A stretch of DNA of 64,000 nt from Allopusillimonas soli. Lineage in GTDB: Bacteria > Pseudomonadota > Gammaproteobacteria > Burkholderiales > Burkholderiaceae_B. The stretch spans positions 62,001 to 126,000 of the forward strand of contig NZ_SDQC01000006.1 in NCBI RefSeq assembly GCF_004153445.1, written 5' to 3'. This document shows positions 25,548-35,553 of the stretch, piece after piece. Each line of letters begins with the position of its first letter. Positions within the stretch are counted from its first letter, which is position 1. The notes beneath the pieces are model-generated. The model did not search any database. It had not been told where the DNA came from and saw only the letters and a program-made list of their open reading frames with translations. The position numbers and the translations under genes are program-made.

Positions 25548-26741
25548 ATGGACATCAACAAACCTTTGGACCTGCTTGGCGGCCTGACTCCCCGGGCCTT
25601 TATGCGCCGCTACTGGCAACGGCGTCCCTTGCTCATTCGGCAGGCCATTCCGAACTACGTACCGGCACTGTCCATCACGGACATTCGCCGGCTGGTGCGC
25701 CGCGAAGAGGTGGAATCGCGCCTGATTTGGCATGACAGCCAGGGCTGGCATATGAAGCACGGCCCGATGAGCCGCCTGCCTGCCATGAACAAGCCGCAAT
25801 GGACCGTGCTGGCGCAAAGCGTGGACCTGCATGATGACCGCATGGCCGCACTCATGCATCGTTTTCGCTTCATTGCCGATGCCCGGCTCGATGACATCAT
25901 GATCAGCATAGCCAGCGACGGCGGCGGAGTGGGCCCGCATTTCGACAGCTACGATGTCTTCCTGCTGCAGGCACATGGCCGCAGGCGCTGGCGGATAAGC
26001 CGGCAACGCGATCTTTCCCTGGAACCCGATCTGCCGCTGAAGATTCTGCGCAACTTCCAGCCGCAAGAAGAGTACGTACTGGAGCCGGGCGATATGCTGT
26101 ACCTGCCGCCGCACGTTGCCCACGACGGTGTGGCCGAAGGCGATTGCATGACCATCTCCATAGGCTTTCGCGCCCCCACCCAGGCGGCCTTGGCCTGCGG
26201 CATGCTGGAGGCCGCAAACGACCAGATCATGGCCAATCTCGGCGACACAGGTGGTCTCTACGGCAGCCCCGTCATTCCCGGTGCGATCTTATCTGCCACC
26301 TACAAGGATCGCGGCATATCCGCCACGGCGAATCCCGCAGCGCTGCCGCAGCGCCTCATCGACGCAACACTGGCCGCCGCGAGCAAGATTCGCTATGACG
26401 AAGCGCTGGCTTCGCGCTTTCTGGGAGTCTGGCTCACCGAGCCGCCGGCAGGCGCGATATTCGAACCGTCGGATGACACCGCACAAACAATCCTATCTGA
26501 AGGCTTGCCACGCGAAGGCAGCCTGATATTGGACCGCTGCACGCGCATGATGTATCGCAAGCGGCAATTGTTCATCAACGGCGAGACGGCGCCTGTACCG
26601 GCCAGCGCCGCCATGCGCCGTCTGGCCGATCGCCGCGTGCTGGAATGTGCGCATCGGCTTGCTCGGCACCTGACCACGGAGGAATGCAACACGCTCGCCC
26701 GCTGGCTTGAGGATGGCTGGCTGCATTACCACCCAGCGTAA
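25548..26741 (+). CDS. JmjC/cupin-4 Fe(II)/2-oxoglutarate oxygenase (YcfD/RoxA-like)
   Basis: This 397-residue protein opens with DLLGGLTPRAFMRRYWQRRPLLIRQA, typical of the cupin-4 family of ribosomal-protein hydroxylases. The Fe(II) triad is visible as HFD (His and Asp of GPHFDSYDVF) and the later His in PPHVAHDGV. The C-terminal winged-helix-like region is also present. The E. coli homologue YcfD hydroxylates an arginine of ribosomal protein L16; the same activity is likely here but not proven. The start is 1 base after the mutS stop, so the two genes are probably co-transcribed. Confidence 0.9.
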   Translation: MDINKPLDLLGGLTPRAFMRRYWQRRPLLIRQAIPNYVPALSITDIRRLVRREEVESRLIWHDSQGWHMKHGPMSRLPAMNKPQWTVLAQSVDLHDDRMAALMHRFRFIADARLDDIMISIASDGGGVGPHFDSYDVFLLQAHGRRRWRISRQRDLSLEPDLPLKILRNFQPQEEYVLEPGDMLYLPPHVAHDGVAEGDCMTISIGFRAPTQAALACGMLEAANDQIMANLGDTGGLYGSPVIPGAILSATYKDRGISATANPAALPQRLIDATLAAASKIRYDEALASRFLGVWLTEPPAGAIFEPSDDTAQTILSEGLPREGSLILDRCTRMMYRKRQLFINGETAPVPASAAMRRLADRRVLECAHRLARHLTTEECNTLARWLEDGWLHYHPA

Positions 26742-26789
26742 CCTGGCGCCGTGGACAATATGCCTTTTTATATCGATACGCGCACCCAA

Positions 26790-26809
26790 ATAAGCTTATA
26801 AGCAATAAG
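26790..26809 (+). promoter_or_regulatory. ATAAG repeat cluster upstream of cysJ
   Basis: ATAAG occurs three times, at 26790, 26798 and 26805, in an AT-rich stretch about 80 bases before cysJ. CysB-type LysR regulators of sulfate assimilation bind AT-rich half-sites in comparable positions. The link to CysB is inference from the gene it precedes. Confidence 0.25.
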
Positions 26810-26888
26810 GAAATAAAAAAGCCTTCGTTCCCGCCCTGCCGCCAGCTCCCTAGAATGCAGGAATATATTCAATTCCCGTGAGCATCAC

Positions 26889-28685
26889 ATGCTGGCCCCT
26901 TCCTATCTCCCCGAATCAAAGCACACCCTGATAACCGAACTGACCGATGGCCTGGAGTCCAGCGCCTTGAGCTGGCTGTCCGGTTACTTCGCTGGCGTGG
27001 CGCACGGCCGACAATCTGGCCGAGTGGCTGCGGCGCCGCCGGTTATCGCCGTGGCCGAGCCCGAAACCGCGCGCCGACTGACCATTGTTTTTGGTAGCCA
27101 GACCGGCAACGCCAAGCGCGTGGCCGAGGCTTTGTCCGAACGCGTGGCCGTGGAAGGACTGAACGTTCGCCTCGTGCGCGCCGACCGGTATGCAACACGG
27201 GAGCTCAAGGACGAGCAACTGCTCTACATCGTCATGAGCACCCAGGGCGATGGCGACCCGCCCGACGATTCCATTGCCTTCGTCGAGTTCCTGAACAGCC
27301 GCCGCGCGCCAAAGCTTCCGCAACTCAAGTATGCCGTGCTCGGCCTCGGCGACTCCAGCTATCCCGATTTCTGCGGCATATCACAACGTATTGATGCGCG
27401 TCTCGCCGAACTGGGCGCGGAACGCCTGCAGGAGGCCGGCGCGGCTGACCTGGACATCGAAACCGTTGCACTGCCCTGGCAGGATGGCGCGCTGGGCCAC
27501 GCCCGCAAAGCACTACTGCAAACCCAGGCCGCCTCGGCCGCCAATGTTACGCCGCTGCGCCCCAAAGCCTCCGTCACACGCGAGCAGCCCTTTCATGCCG
27601 AGCTGCTTCTGAATCAACCTATCACGGGCCGCGGCAGCGACAAGGATATCCGTCATCTGGAGATATCCCTGGAGGGCAGCGCCTTGCACTACAAGCCTGG
27701 CGATGCGCTCGGCGTTTGGCCGACGCAATCCGAAGCGCTGGTCGAGCGCGTTCTGGCGGTTCTTGCGCTGGACGGCAATGAGGAAGTCGAACTGGGCGGT
27801 ACTCGGCGCACACTGGGAGATTGGCTGCGCGGCCATCGCGAACTGACCCAGATCACCCGACCATTTCTGGCTGCGCATGCCGAGCGCGCCGGCAGCGACG
27901 CGCTCAACGCCTTGCTGCAGCCATCGGGCGCGCAGGCGCTGCGCGAACTGCTTGAATCGCGCCAATTGATTGATGTGCTGCGAGCCTGGCCAGCGACATG
28001 GACTGCCGAAGCGCTGCTCAAGTCTCTGCGTCCACTGACGCCCCGCATGTATTCCATCGCATCGAGCCAATCGGTGGTCGAGGAAGAGGTACATCTGACG
28101 CTGGCCCATGTTGGCTTTGAAGTGGACGGCGAAGACCGGTGGGGTGCAACCTCCCATTTTCTATCCAATCTGGTGGAGGGTGAAAAGCTGCCTATCTTCG
28201 TGGAAGAGAACACGCGTTTTCGCCTGCCCGACGATGACGCGCGCGACATCATCATGATCGGACCAGGCACGGGCGTGGCACCGTTCCGCGCCTTTGTCCA
28301 AGAGCGCGCCGCCGCACAGGCCGCCGGACGCAATTGGCTGTTCTTTGGCAATCCGCATTTTTCCACGGACTTTCTCTATCAGACGGAGTGGCAGCACGCG
28401 CTGCATGACGGCCATCTGCATCGGCTGGACTTGGCGTTCTCGCGCGATCAGACCGAGAAAGTATATGTCCAGCATCGCATGATGGAACGGGCCGCCGATC
28501 TGTTTGCATGGATAGAGGGAGGCGCCCATCTCTATGTTTGCGGAGATGCCACGCGCATGGCCAAGGACGTGCATCAGGCATTGCTGCAGATTGCGATCCA
28601 GGAAGGCCGGATGGACGATGGCCGGGCCCGTGCTTGGCTGGATGATCTGGCAGCACAGGGGCGCTATGCCCGCGACGTATATTGA
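26889..28685 (+). CDS. cysJ: Assimilatory NADPH-sulfite reductase flavoprotein (alpha) subunit
   Basis: This 598-residue protein is the normal length for CysJ. Domains in order are an N-terminal leader, a flavodoxin/FMN domain (FGSQTGNAKRVAEAL; STQGDGDPPDDS), an FAD-binding domain (RMYSIASS) and an NADPH domain (GPGTGVAPFRAFVQER; YVCGDATRMAKDVH), with the C-terminal YARDVY that contacts the nicotinamide. It passes electrons from NADPH through FAD and FMN to CysI. It heads a cysJ-cysI-cysG run with short gaps. Confidence 0.95.
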   Translation: MLAPSYLPESKHTLITELTDGLESSALSWLSGYFAGVAHGRQSGRVAAAPPVIAVAEPETARRLTIVFGSQTGNAKRVAEALSERVAVEGLNVRLVRADRYATRELKDEQLLYIVMSTQGDGDPPDDSIAFVEFLNSRRAPKLPQLKYAVLGLGDSSYPDFCGISQRIDARLAELGAERLQEAGAADLDIETVALPWQDGALGHARKALLQTQAASAANVTPLRPKASVTREQPFHAELLLNQPITGRGSDKDIRHLEISLEGSALHYKPGDALGVWPTQSEALVERVLAVLALDGNEEVELGGTRRTLGDWLRGHRELTQITRPFLAAHAERAGSDALNALLQPSGAQALRELLESRQLIDVLRAWPATWTAEALLKSLRPLTPRMYSIASSQSVVEEEVHLTLAHVGFEVDGEDRWGATSHFLSNLVEGEKLPIFVEENTRFRLPDDDARDIIMIGPGTGVAPFRAFVQERAAAQAAGRNWLFFGNPHFSTDFLYQTEWQHALHDGHLHRLDLAFSRDQTEKVYVQHRMMERAADLFAWIEGGAHLYVCGDATRMAKDVHQALLQIAIQEGRMDDGRARAWLDDLAAQGRYARDVY

Positions 28686-28706
28686 TCACAGCAGGAACCC
28701 ATCAGC

Positions 28707-30437
28707 ATGACCAACCCTTTCTCCGGCGCCAATGGCGCCGGCAAGCCACTTTCTCACCTTGAGGATATCAAGGCGGCCAGCCGTCATTTGCGCGGAACCA
28801 TCGAAGAAGGCCTGAACGACCCCGTTACAGGAGCCATTAGCGAAGACGACACCAAGCTGCTGAAATTTCACGGCAGCTATATGCAGGATGATCGCGACAT
28901 TCGCGACGAACGCCGCCGCCAGAAGCTGGAGCCGGCATACGCCTTCATGATACGTGCACGCCTGCCGGGCGGCGTCGTAACGCCGCAGCAATGGCTGGCT
29001 TTCGACGACATTGCGCGCAATTACGCCACCCGCGGTCTGCGCATTACCACACGCCAGACGTTTCAATGGCACGGGGTCATCAAGACCAGGCTCAAGGCCA
29101 CCATGCAGGCCATCCACAATGCCATGGCCACCACCATCGCGGCCTGTGGCGACGTCAACCGCCAGGTAGTGGGCTCCGTGAATCCGCATCTGTCGAGCCA
29201 GCATGCGTTGGCCTGGGAGTGGATCAAGAAATTGTCCGATCACTTCATCCCCCGCACCCGCGCCTATCACGAGATATGGCTGGATGGCGAGCGCCTGACC
29301 GATGAGCCCGAGGTGGAACCCATCTATGGTTCCACCTATCTGCCACGCAAGTTCAAGATCGGCATCGCGATACCGCCCACCAACGATTGCGACGTGTTTG
29401 CTCAGGATCTCGGCCTCATAGCAATTATCGAAGACGGTGTGCTGCGGGGCTTCAATGTCGCCGTGGGCGGCGGCATGGGCGCCACCCATGGCGACACCAC
29501 GACCTACGCCCGTCTGGGAAGCCTGATCGGTTTTGTGACACCCGAACAATTGCTGACGGTGGCTGAAGCCGTGGTGACCACACAGCGAGACTACGGCAAT
29601 CGCGCCGAACGCCAGCATGCACGCCTGAAGTACACCATCGATCATCTTGGCCTGGCCTGGTTCAAGGGCGAAGTGGAGCAGCGCACCGGCTTTGCGCTCC
29701 CGCCGCCACGGCCCTATCATTTCGATCAGAACGGTGATCGCTTTGGCTGGGCGCAGGGAGAGAATGGCCTGTGGCACCTGGGGTTGTATGTAGAATCGGG
29801 CCGCCTGTGGGATCAGGGAGACCAGCAACTGCAGACTGGCGTGCGCGAGATCGCCAAGATACTGAAAGGCGAATTCCGCATGACCTGCAATCAGAATCTG
29901 GTCATTGCGAACGTGGCAACCAAAGACCGAACCAGAATCGATAAGTTGGTGGCCAAGTATGGGCTCGATGGATATAAGGCCCAGAGCGGCATCCGCCGCC
30001 ACAGCATCGCCTGTGTGGCCTTGCCCACCTGCGGCCTCGCCATGGCCGAGAGCGAACGATACGCGCCAGAATTACTGGGCAAGCTGGAAACCATCCTGGA
30101 TGGACACGGCGTGCTGGACGCGCCCATTCTGCTGCGCATATCCGGCTGTCCGAATGGATGTGCACGCCCCTATCTTGCCGAGATTGCCCTGATCGGGCGC
30201 GCCATCGGTCGCTATGACCTGCGTCTGGGTGCCAACTTCACCGGCGAGCGGCTCAACGTCCTATATCGTGAAAACGTGGCCGAGCCCGAAATTCTGAGCA
30301 GCCTTGATACACTGTTCGGCAGCTATGCCCGCGAACGGAAAGCCGATGAAAAATTTGGCGACTTCCTTATTCGCACAGGCGTATTGCCTGCCCCAACGCA
30401 GAATCTCATCCCCATCGTGCTCGAAACCGTTGCCTGA
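28707..30437 (+). CDS. cysI: Assimilatory sulfite reductase hemoprotein (beta) subunit
   Basis: This 576-residue protein has the siroheme/[4Fe-4S] cysteine motifs in the C-terminal half: [14 protein letters not shown] and, about 40 residues later, [14 protein letters not shown]. The N-terminal ferredoxin-like half contains [11 protein letters not shown]. It reduces sulfite to sulfide with electrons from CysJ. It starts 21 bases after cysJ and precedes cysG, which supplies its siroheme. Confidence 0.96.
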   Translation: MTNPFSGANGAGKPLSHLEDIKAASRHLRGTIEEGLNDPVTGAISEDDTKLLKFHGSYMQDDRDIRDERRRQKLEPAYAFMIRARLPGGVVTPQQWLAFDDIARNYATRGLRITTRQTFQWHGVIKTRLKATMQAIHNAMATTIAACGDVNRQVVGSVNPHLSSQHALAWEWIKKLSDHFIPRTRAYHEIWLDGERLTDEPEVEPIYGSTYLPRKFKIGIAIPPTNDCDVFAQDLGLIAIIEDGVLRGFNVAVGGGMGATHGDTTTYARLGSLIGFVTPEQLLTVAEAVVTTQRDYGNRAERQHARLKYTIDHLGLAWFKGEVEQRTGFALPPPRPYHFDQNGDRFGWAQGENGLWHLGLYVESGRLWDQGDQQLQTGVREIAKILKGEFRMTCNQNLVIANVATKDRTRIDKLVAKYGLDGYKAQSGIRRHSIACVALPTCGLAMAESERYAPELLGKLETILDGHGVLDAPILLRISGCPNGCARPYLAEIALIGRAIGRYDLRLGANFTGERLNVLYRENVAEPEILSSLDTLFGSYARERKADEKFGDFLIRTGVLPAPTQNLIPIVLETVA

Positions 30438-30480
30438 GCATATGGGTGTCCATGCCAAGGCCGTACCATAGTCCGGACCC

Positions 30481-31875
30481 ATGAAATTATTTCCATTATT
30501 CGCCGACCTTTCGCAGCGCCGCGTCATGGTCGTGGGCGGCGGCGCCGTCGCCGAGCGCAAGATCAACAGTCTGCTGGCTTCCGATGCCGACGTGGTCGTG
30601 GGCGCTCCGTCGCTCACGGATGCCCTGGCCTCCCTGGCTACGGCGGGACGTATCCGTCATCTGGCCGGCACGTTCGAACAAAGCTGGTTGGACGAAGCAT
30701 GGCTGGTGATCGCGGCAACCGACGACAGGAATCTAAACCGCCGCATCGCCGATCTTGCGCGCGCTCGCCGCCTATTCATCAACGTGGTCGATGATCCCGA
30801 GTTGTGCTCCTTCCATGTGCCTTCCATCGTCGACCGCGCACCCCTGACTATCGCCATCTCGTCCGCGGGTCATGCTCCCGTCATCGCACGGCGCGTACGT
30901 GAACGCATTGAAAGCCTTTTCGACCACAGTCTCGGCGCCCTGACTGCACTTGCCGCCCGCTATCGCGATGCCATCCGAAGGGGCCGGCCCGAGCTACGCG
31001 CACGGCGCAATTTCTATGACTGGCTGATCGATGGCCCGGTAGGCGACGCAATGCGCCGCCAGCAGCCCGACGAAGCGGAATCACTGCTGAGTGCAGCCCT
31101 GCATCAGACCCAGGCCCCATCGCGCGGCAAGGTGGTATTGGTGGGAGCGGGGCCAGGCGATCCTGGCCTGCTCACTATCAAGGCGCTGCGCGCGCTGAAC
31201 GAGGCGGATGTGATTCTGTACGATCGCCTGGTGGATGATGCGATTCGAGACCTGGCGCGACGTGACGCCATGCAGATCGCGGTGGGCAAGCGTACGGGCG
31301 AGAATCATGACGCGACACAGGCTCGCATCCACGCCCTGATGCAGGAACACGCCAGGCAAGGCCGCCTGGTGGTGCGATTGAAGGGAGGCGATGCTTTTGT
31401 ATTCGGACGGGGTGGCGAGGAACTGGCGTTTCTGCGCGACCAAGGCATTGATTATGAGGTGGTGCCTGGCATAACGGCGGCGCTTGCCTGTGCTGCCTAC
31501 GCCGGTGTGCCGCTCACGCATCGGGATCACGCCCAATCGGTACGCCTGGTCACGGCCCACTGCCGGGAAGATGCACTGTTGCAGGACTGGCCATGTCTTG
31601 CCCAGGACAAACAGACATTGGCATTTTATATGTCGGTTGGCCAACTGGAGACACTGTCCACCCAATTGCAGGCTCATGGCCGCTCAGGCGATACACCGTT
31701 TGTAATTGTGGAAAACGGTACACGCCCGACGCAGCGCCTGCTGCATGGCAAACTAAAGGATCTTCCCAGCCTGGCTCAACGGCACGCCATCGTATCGCCG
31801 GCCATGTTGCTGATTGGCGAAGTGGCAGGCTTGGCGCCGAACCTGAACTGGTTCGGCGCCACACTGGAAGCCTGA
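30481..31875 (+). CDS. cysG: Siroheme synthase (multifunctional)
   Basis: This 464-residue fusion protein has an N-terminal precorrin-2 dehydrogenase/sirohydrochlorin ferrochelatase domain ([19 protein letters not shown]; about residues 1-205). The C-terminal uroporphyrinogen-III C-methyltransferase domain ([59 protein letters not shown]) covers about 215-464. It makes siroheme for CysI in three steps. It ends 12 bases from the convergent bamC. Confidence 0.96.
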   Translation: MKLFPLFADLSQRRVMVVGGGAVAERKINSLLASDADVVVGAPSLTDALASLATAGRIRHLAGTFEQSWLDEAWLVIAATDDRNLNRRIADLARARRLFINVVDDPELCSFHVPSIVDRAPLTIAISSAGHAPVIARRVRERIESLFDHSLGALTALAARYRDAIRRGRPELRARRNFYDWLIDGPVGDAMRRQQPDEAESLLSAALHQTQAPSRGKVVLVGAGPGDPGLLTIKALRALNEADVILYDRLVDDAIRDLARRDAMQIAVGKRTGENHDATQARIHALMQEHARQGRLVVRLKGGDAFVFGRGGEELAFLRDQGIDYEVVPGITAALACAAYAGVPLTHRDHAQSVRLVTAHCREDALLQDWPCLAQDKQTLAFYMSVGQLETLSTQLQAHGRSGDTPFVIVENGTRPTQRLLHGKLKDLPSLAQRHAIVSPAMLLIGEVAGLAPNLNWFGATLEA

Positions 31876-31886
31876 CAGCCTGCCGA

Positions 31887-33014
31887 TCATGTCATGTGGT
31901 TGGACAGCACCGACAGTATGCGCTTGGCCGTGCCATCTTGCAGTATCTGGCCGGACTTGTCGAGTACCGTGACCTGTGAGGTGGCGCCCTGCCCCGCCAC
32001 GTGAATGCGATAGCTGGCGGCCTCGGCGGTATTCTTGGTGCCAAACAGGCGGCCGAAGAAGTTCTGCTGCTCGATTTTCTCGCCCGTATCGCTGTCCAAA
32101 TACCGAATGTAATAGTCGCCCGCGGAACGATCGCGATCGACCACCTCGAAGCCAGCGGAATCGATGGCCACGCCAACACGGCGCCACGCCCTGTCGAAGT
32201 CCTCTGACAGGTTCAAGGCAGTCTGGTCTTCGGCCAGAGTCGGCTCCTGCAAACTGTCAGGCGCCTGCTCGGCCTGCGCCACTTGTTGCTGGGCCTGCTT
32301 GACGTCTGTGCCCAGATATACCATGAGGCGTGCCAGCATGGCGGCGTTCAGACCTGGATCTTCCTTGCCGTACACCCACTTGAACGTGGCACCGTCGCCC
32401 GACGGGGTCTCTTCCATGTGCTCGTGGCTGATGTATACCTCAGTCTTGCCATTGACCCGCTCGAGGCGTGTGCGGAAGCGGTCGCGTTCGCCACTGTCGA
32501 AAACCTGGTCAATGATCGCACCCAGCGCCGACCGTATCCAGCCTTCGGGAATTTTTGCCCGGTTTTCCGCCCAGTCTGTCTGCATCAGCCCGGCCTTGGG
32601 ATCGCGTGAATGCAAGGTAAAGCCTTGATCGATCCAGAAGTCGACGACTTTCTGGTAGACCGCACTGGCGGGCTGATCTACAACCAGCCAGCGCAGATCG
32701 CCGTCGCGCATGACTTCGACACCCGGTGTCTGCGGCAGCACGCGATCCTTGTCGCTGGCTGCCTGGCGCGCCTGCTGCGAGCTGGCATACTGGCTGTAGG
32801 TGGTGGTGCCTTCAGGTGCGCGATAGCGCGCATTTTCATTGGCCTGGGTGAGATCGGGTGGAATGCTGAGCGGCTCGCCCGCGACTGTACTCTTGTAATC
32901 GACGGACTCTTCCGCGCCGGTAAGCTGCTTGACGGCCGAGCACCCGGAAAGGACCAGCACGCCCATGCCCATGGCAAGGCAGGCGGCGTGTTTGTTGATA
33001 CGCTGTTTCATCAT
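31887..33014 (-). CDS. bamC: Outer-membrane assembly lipoprotein BamC
   Basis: This 375-residue lipoprotein has a signal sequence ending in the lipobox LSGC-S at about residues 22-26 and the N-terminal BamC segment VDYKSTVAGEPLSIPPDLT, which binds BamD. Two helix-grip domains follow (DLRWLVVDQPASAVYQKVVDFW; and RAWRRVGVAIDSAGFEVVDRDRSAGDYYIRY). It is a subunit of the BAM complex at the outer membrane. The start is taken at 33014, although ATG at 33011 is equivalent. It follows dapA with no gap, a common Burkholderiales and gammaproteobacterial pairing. Confidence 0.93.
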   Translation of the reverse strand: MMKQRINKHAACLAMGMGVLVLSGCSAVKQLTGAEESVDYKSTVAGEPLSIPPDLTQANENARYRAPEGTTTYSQYASSQQARQAASDKDRVLPQTPGVEVMRDGDLRWLVVDQPASAVYQKVVDFWIDQGFTLHSRDPKAGLMQTDWAENRAKIPEGWIRSALGAIIDQVFDSGERDRFRTRLERVNGKTEVYISHEHMEETPSGDGATFKWVYGKEDPGLNAAMLARLMVYLGTDVKQAQQQVAQAEQAPDSLQEPTLAEDQTALNLSEDFDRAWRRVGVAIDSAGFEVVDRDRSAGDYYIRYLDSDTGEKIEQQNFFGRLFGTKNTAEAASYRIHVAGQGATSQVTVLDKSGQILQDGTAKRILSVLSNHMT

Positions 33015-33920
33015 TTAGATCAGACCCGCTTCTTTTAACGCATTGCGCACCACGTCGTGGTACTGCTCGTTCAGGGGGGTGAGAGGAAGACGATAGCCAA
33101 GCTGGGTGAGCCCCAACTCGGCAACCGCCCATTTGACGGGGATGGGATTGGCCTCGACGAAGAGCACCTTGTTCAGCACGGCAAGGCGCGCATTGAGCGC
33201 CCGTGCCTGCATGCCGTCCCCGCGTATGGCCGCCGCACACAAATCATGCATGAGGCGCGGCGCGATGTTGGCGGTAACCGAAACGTTACCGTGCCCCCCC
33301 AGCAACATGAGCGCAGCCGCTGTGGCATCGTCACCGCTGAAAACCCGGAACGCTGCGGGCACACTGCGCAAAAGCAGCGCGACGCGGCCAATGTCGCCAG
33401 TGGCATCCTTGACACCTATGATGCCGGGTACCTGCGCAAGCCGTAAAATGGTGTCGTTGGACACATCAGCTACCGTGCGGCCCGGCACGTTGTAGAGCAG
33501 CGAAGGCAGCTCGACCGCCTCCGCAATGGTACGGAAGTGTTGGTACAGGCCTTCCTGTGAGGGCTTGTTGTAATAAGGCACGACCGAGAGCCCCGCTTGC
33601 GCACCCACGCGCAGCGCGTGGCGCGACAGCTCGATGGCCTCGGAGGTGGAGTTGCCGCCCGTGCCCGCCACCACCGGAATTCGCCCCGCCGCATGCTCGG
33701 CCGCCACGCGGATGAGCTCGGCGTGCTCATCGACATCCACCGTGGGGGATTCTCCGGACGTTCCCACCACGACCAGGCCATCGGTACCCTGCTCGACATG
33801 CCAGTCGATAAGTTTTCGATAGGCCTCGAAGTCCAGACTGCCATCGGGGAGCATCGGGGTTACCAATGCCACCAGACTGCCACCCAATGCGGGGGCCGTC
33901 GAATCCGTACTTGTTGCCAT
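33015..33920 (-). CDS. dapA: 4-Hydroxy-tetrahydrodipicolinate synthase
   Basis: This 301-residue TIM-barrel aldolase has [15 protein letters not shown] at the start, GTSGESPT at the pyruvate-binding loop, the catalytic tyrosine in VVPYYNKP and the Schiff-base lysine in [11 protein letters not shown]. It condenses pyruvate with aspartate semialdehyde in lysine and peptidoglycan (DAP) biosynthesis. The ATG at 33920 is chosen because the 18 residues upstream of it are unlike the family. bamC starts immediately after its stop. Confidence 0.95.
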   Translation of the reverse strand: MATSTDSTAPALGGSLVALVTPMLPDGSLDFEAYRKLIDWHVEQGTDGLVVVGTSGESPTVDVDEHAELIRVAAEHAAGRIPVVAGTGGNSTSEAIELSRHALRVGAQAGLSVVPYYNKPSQEGLYQHFRTIAEAVELPSLLYNVPGRTVADVSNDTILRLAQVPGIIGVKDATGDIGRVALLLRSVPAAFRVFSGDDATAAALMLLGGHGNVSVTANIAPRLMHDLCAAAIRGDGMQARALNARLAVLNKVLFVEANPIPVKWAVAELGLTQLGYRLPLTPLNEQYHDVVRNALKEAGLI

Positions 33921-33998
33921 GATAGGAAGGTTCTCCGTGTGCTGACCAGGCGGTATGTGCCTGTAAAAATGCAAGTTTACCGGATTAGCGGATCAAAT

Positions 33999-34649
33999 TT
34001 ACAAAAACCAGCCCACAATGGCCTGGCCGAGCGCAAGGAATGGTTGCAATACGTGCCAGAGTATGCCTGTGACCATCAGGACAATAACGATGAGCAAGCC
34101 GTATGGCTCGATACGAGAGTACTGCCAAGCCGCGCGCGAGGGCAGCAGGCTGAATACCACACGGCCGCCATCCAGCGGCGGGAGCGGGACGAGATTGAGC
34201 GCCATGAGCACCAGATTGACCTGAATGCCGGCGATGGTCATCTGCACCCAGAAGTCGCCCTGGCTGGCGCCCGACTCAGCCAGCAAGCGCAATCCCAGTG
34301 CCCAGATAATGGCCATGACCAGATTGGAACCCGGCCCCGCCAGGGCCACCCAGAGCATGTCGCGCTTGGGACGGCGCAGCCTGCCCCAGTCGACGGGCAC
34401 GGGCTTGGCCCAGCCAAACAGCAAACCGGCGCCGCCCAGCAGCTTGGTGCTGAAAAGCAGGAAAAGCGGCACGGCAATGGTGCCGATGGGATCGATGTGA
34501 CGCATGGGATTGAGCGTTACCCGGCCCATCTGCCAGGCGGTGGGATCGCCGAACATGCGGGCCACATAGCCGTGGGCTGCCTCGTGCAGTGTTATGCCGA
34601 AAAGCACAGGCAGGGCATAAACGGTAATGGTCTGTATCAGCGTATCCAT
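33999..34649 (-). CDS. Site-2 protease family (M50) membrane metalloprotease
   Basis: This 216-residue, multi-helix protein has the zinc motif HEAAH near residues 22-26 (ITLHEAAHGYVA) and the second motif NLVPLPPLDGGRV, the defining pair of the M50 family. It belongs to the short, PDZ-less group (YwhC/FtsH-independent type) whose substrates are poorly known. It lies between a YrdC-type gene and dapA on the same strand, with a terminator just upstream separating it from the former. Confidence 0.9.
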   Translation of the reverse strand: MDTLIQTITVYALPVLFGITLHEAAHGYVARMFGDPTAWQMGRVTLNPMRHIDPIGTIAVPLFLLFSTKLLGGAGLLFGWAKPVPVDWGRLRRPKRDMLWVALAGPGSNLVMAIIWALGLRLLAESGASQGDFWVQMTIAGIQVNLVLMALNLVPLPPLDGGRVVFSLLPSRAAWQYSRIEPYGLLIVIVLMVTGILWHVLQPFLALGQAIVGWFL

Positions 34650-34670
34650 GGATATCCGGGTTTAGGCCAC

Positions 34671-34706
34671 AAAAAACCGGCGGCCGCTAAGAATAGAAGC
34701 CGCCAG
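34671..34706 (-). terminator. Rho-independent terminator downstream of the YrdC/YciO gene
   Basis: Read on the minus strand, an 8-base GC-rich stem (34706-34699 with 34684-34677, one G-U pair) and a 14-base loop are followed by six T residues (34676-34671). It lies about 30 bases after the YrdC-domain gene and just before the M50 protease gene. Confidence 0.75.
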
Positions 34707-34738
34707 GCGAAAAAAGTTCGTGAGATTGAAACGGTGCG

Positions 34739-35365
34739 TCAGTCGAGCCCCAGTGTGGAGAGATCGCCTTGGCCGCGCCGGATGACTTCCGGCAGCGGAC
34801 CGGTGAGGTCGATGACAGTCGTGGAAAGCAATGGACATGGCCCTCCGTCGATCACGGCCGCCAGCTGATTGCCGTAGCGCTCGAAGATCTCCTGGGCCTC
34901 GTTGAGCGGATCGTCTTCCCCCTCGGGGATAAGCGTCGTCGACATGAGGGGAGACTCGGCCGCCTCGACAAGCGCCAGCGCGACGCGGTGGTCGGGAACG
35001 CGTATGCCTATGGTCTTGCGCGACGGATGCGACACGCGGCGCGGCACCTCCTTGGTGGCCTCGAGAATGAATGTCCAGGGCCCAGGCGTGGCCAGCTTGA
35101 GAAACCGATACTGTTTGTTGTCCACTCGCGCGAAGTGGCTGATTTCGGCCAGATCGCGGCACAACAGGGTGAGATGGTGACGTGCATCAAGCCCGCGCAG
35201 ACGGCGCAATGCATCGGCAGCGGCCTTGTCATCCAGCCGGGCCACGACCGCATAACTGGAATCGGTGGGTACGGCCACCAAGCCACCGTCGGCCAGGAGC
35301 TGGCCAGCCTGCTTCAAAAGACGCGTCTGGGGATTTTCGGGGTGAACGACAAATAACTGAGCCAT
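34739..35365 (-). CDS. YrdC/YciO (Sua5-family) L-threonylcarbamoyladenylate synthase-like protein
   Basis: This 208-residue single-domain YrdC protein has AVPTDSSYAVVARLDD near the N-terminus, LCRDLAEISHFARVDN, the basic loop PGPWTFILEATKEVPRR and GIRVPDHRVALALVE. True TsaC/Sua5 makes threonylcarbamoyl-AMP for tRNA t6A. This sequence, opening MAQLFVVHPENPQTR, is closer to the YciO paralogue, whose cellular role is less clear. Function is therefore stated at family level. It diverges from the metalloprotease gene at 35554. Confidence 0.85.
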   Translation of the reverse strand: MAQLFVVHPENPQTRLLKQAGQLLADGGLVAVPTDSSYAVVARLDDKAAADALRRLRGLDARHHLTLLCRDLAEISHFARVDNKQYRFLKLATPGPWTFILEATKEVPRRVSHPSRKTIGIRVPDHRVALALVEAAESPLMSTTLIPEGEDDPLNEAQEIFERYGNQLAAVIDGGPCPLLSTTVIDLTGPLPEVIRRGQGDLSTLGLD

Positions 35366-35553
35366 TTAACTTATCCTAACACTCTTGTTGAGTGAGTTCG
35401 AATTTTTATTCCGCCCGGGGCAATACAATCAGGCCTCGGCGCGGCCAGATCCCGGTCCGCCCGATCCGCCGCCAGCGAGCCGGACGGCAGCATACCCGAA
35501 TGGTAACGCGCCGAAGCCGGCGCCGCACGGGCAAAAGAAAAAAGGGGAAGGAC

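Noticed and set aside
28686-30002. A 438-codon minus-strand frame opposite cysI.
   Set aside because: It is antisense to cysI with its intact siroheme motifs and shows no family features.
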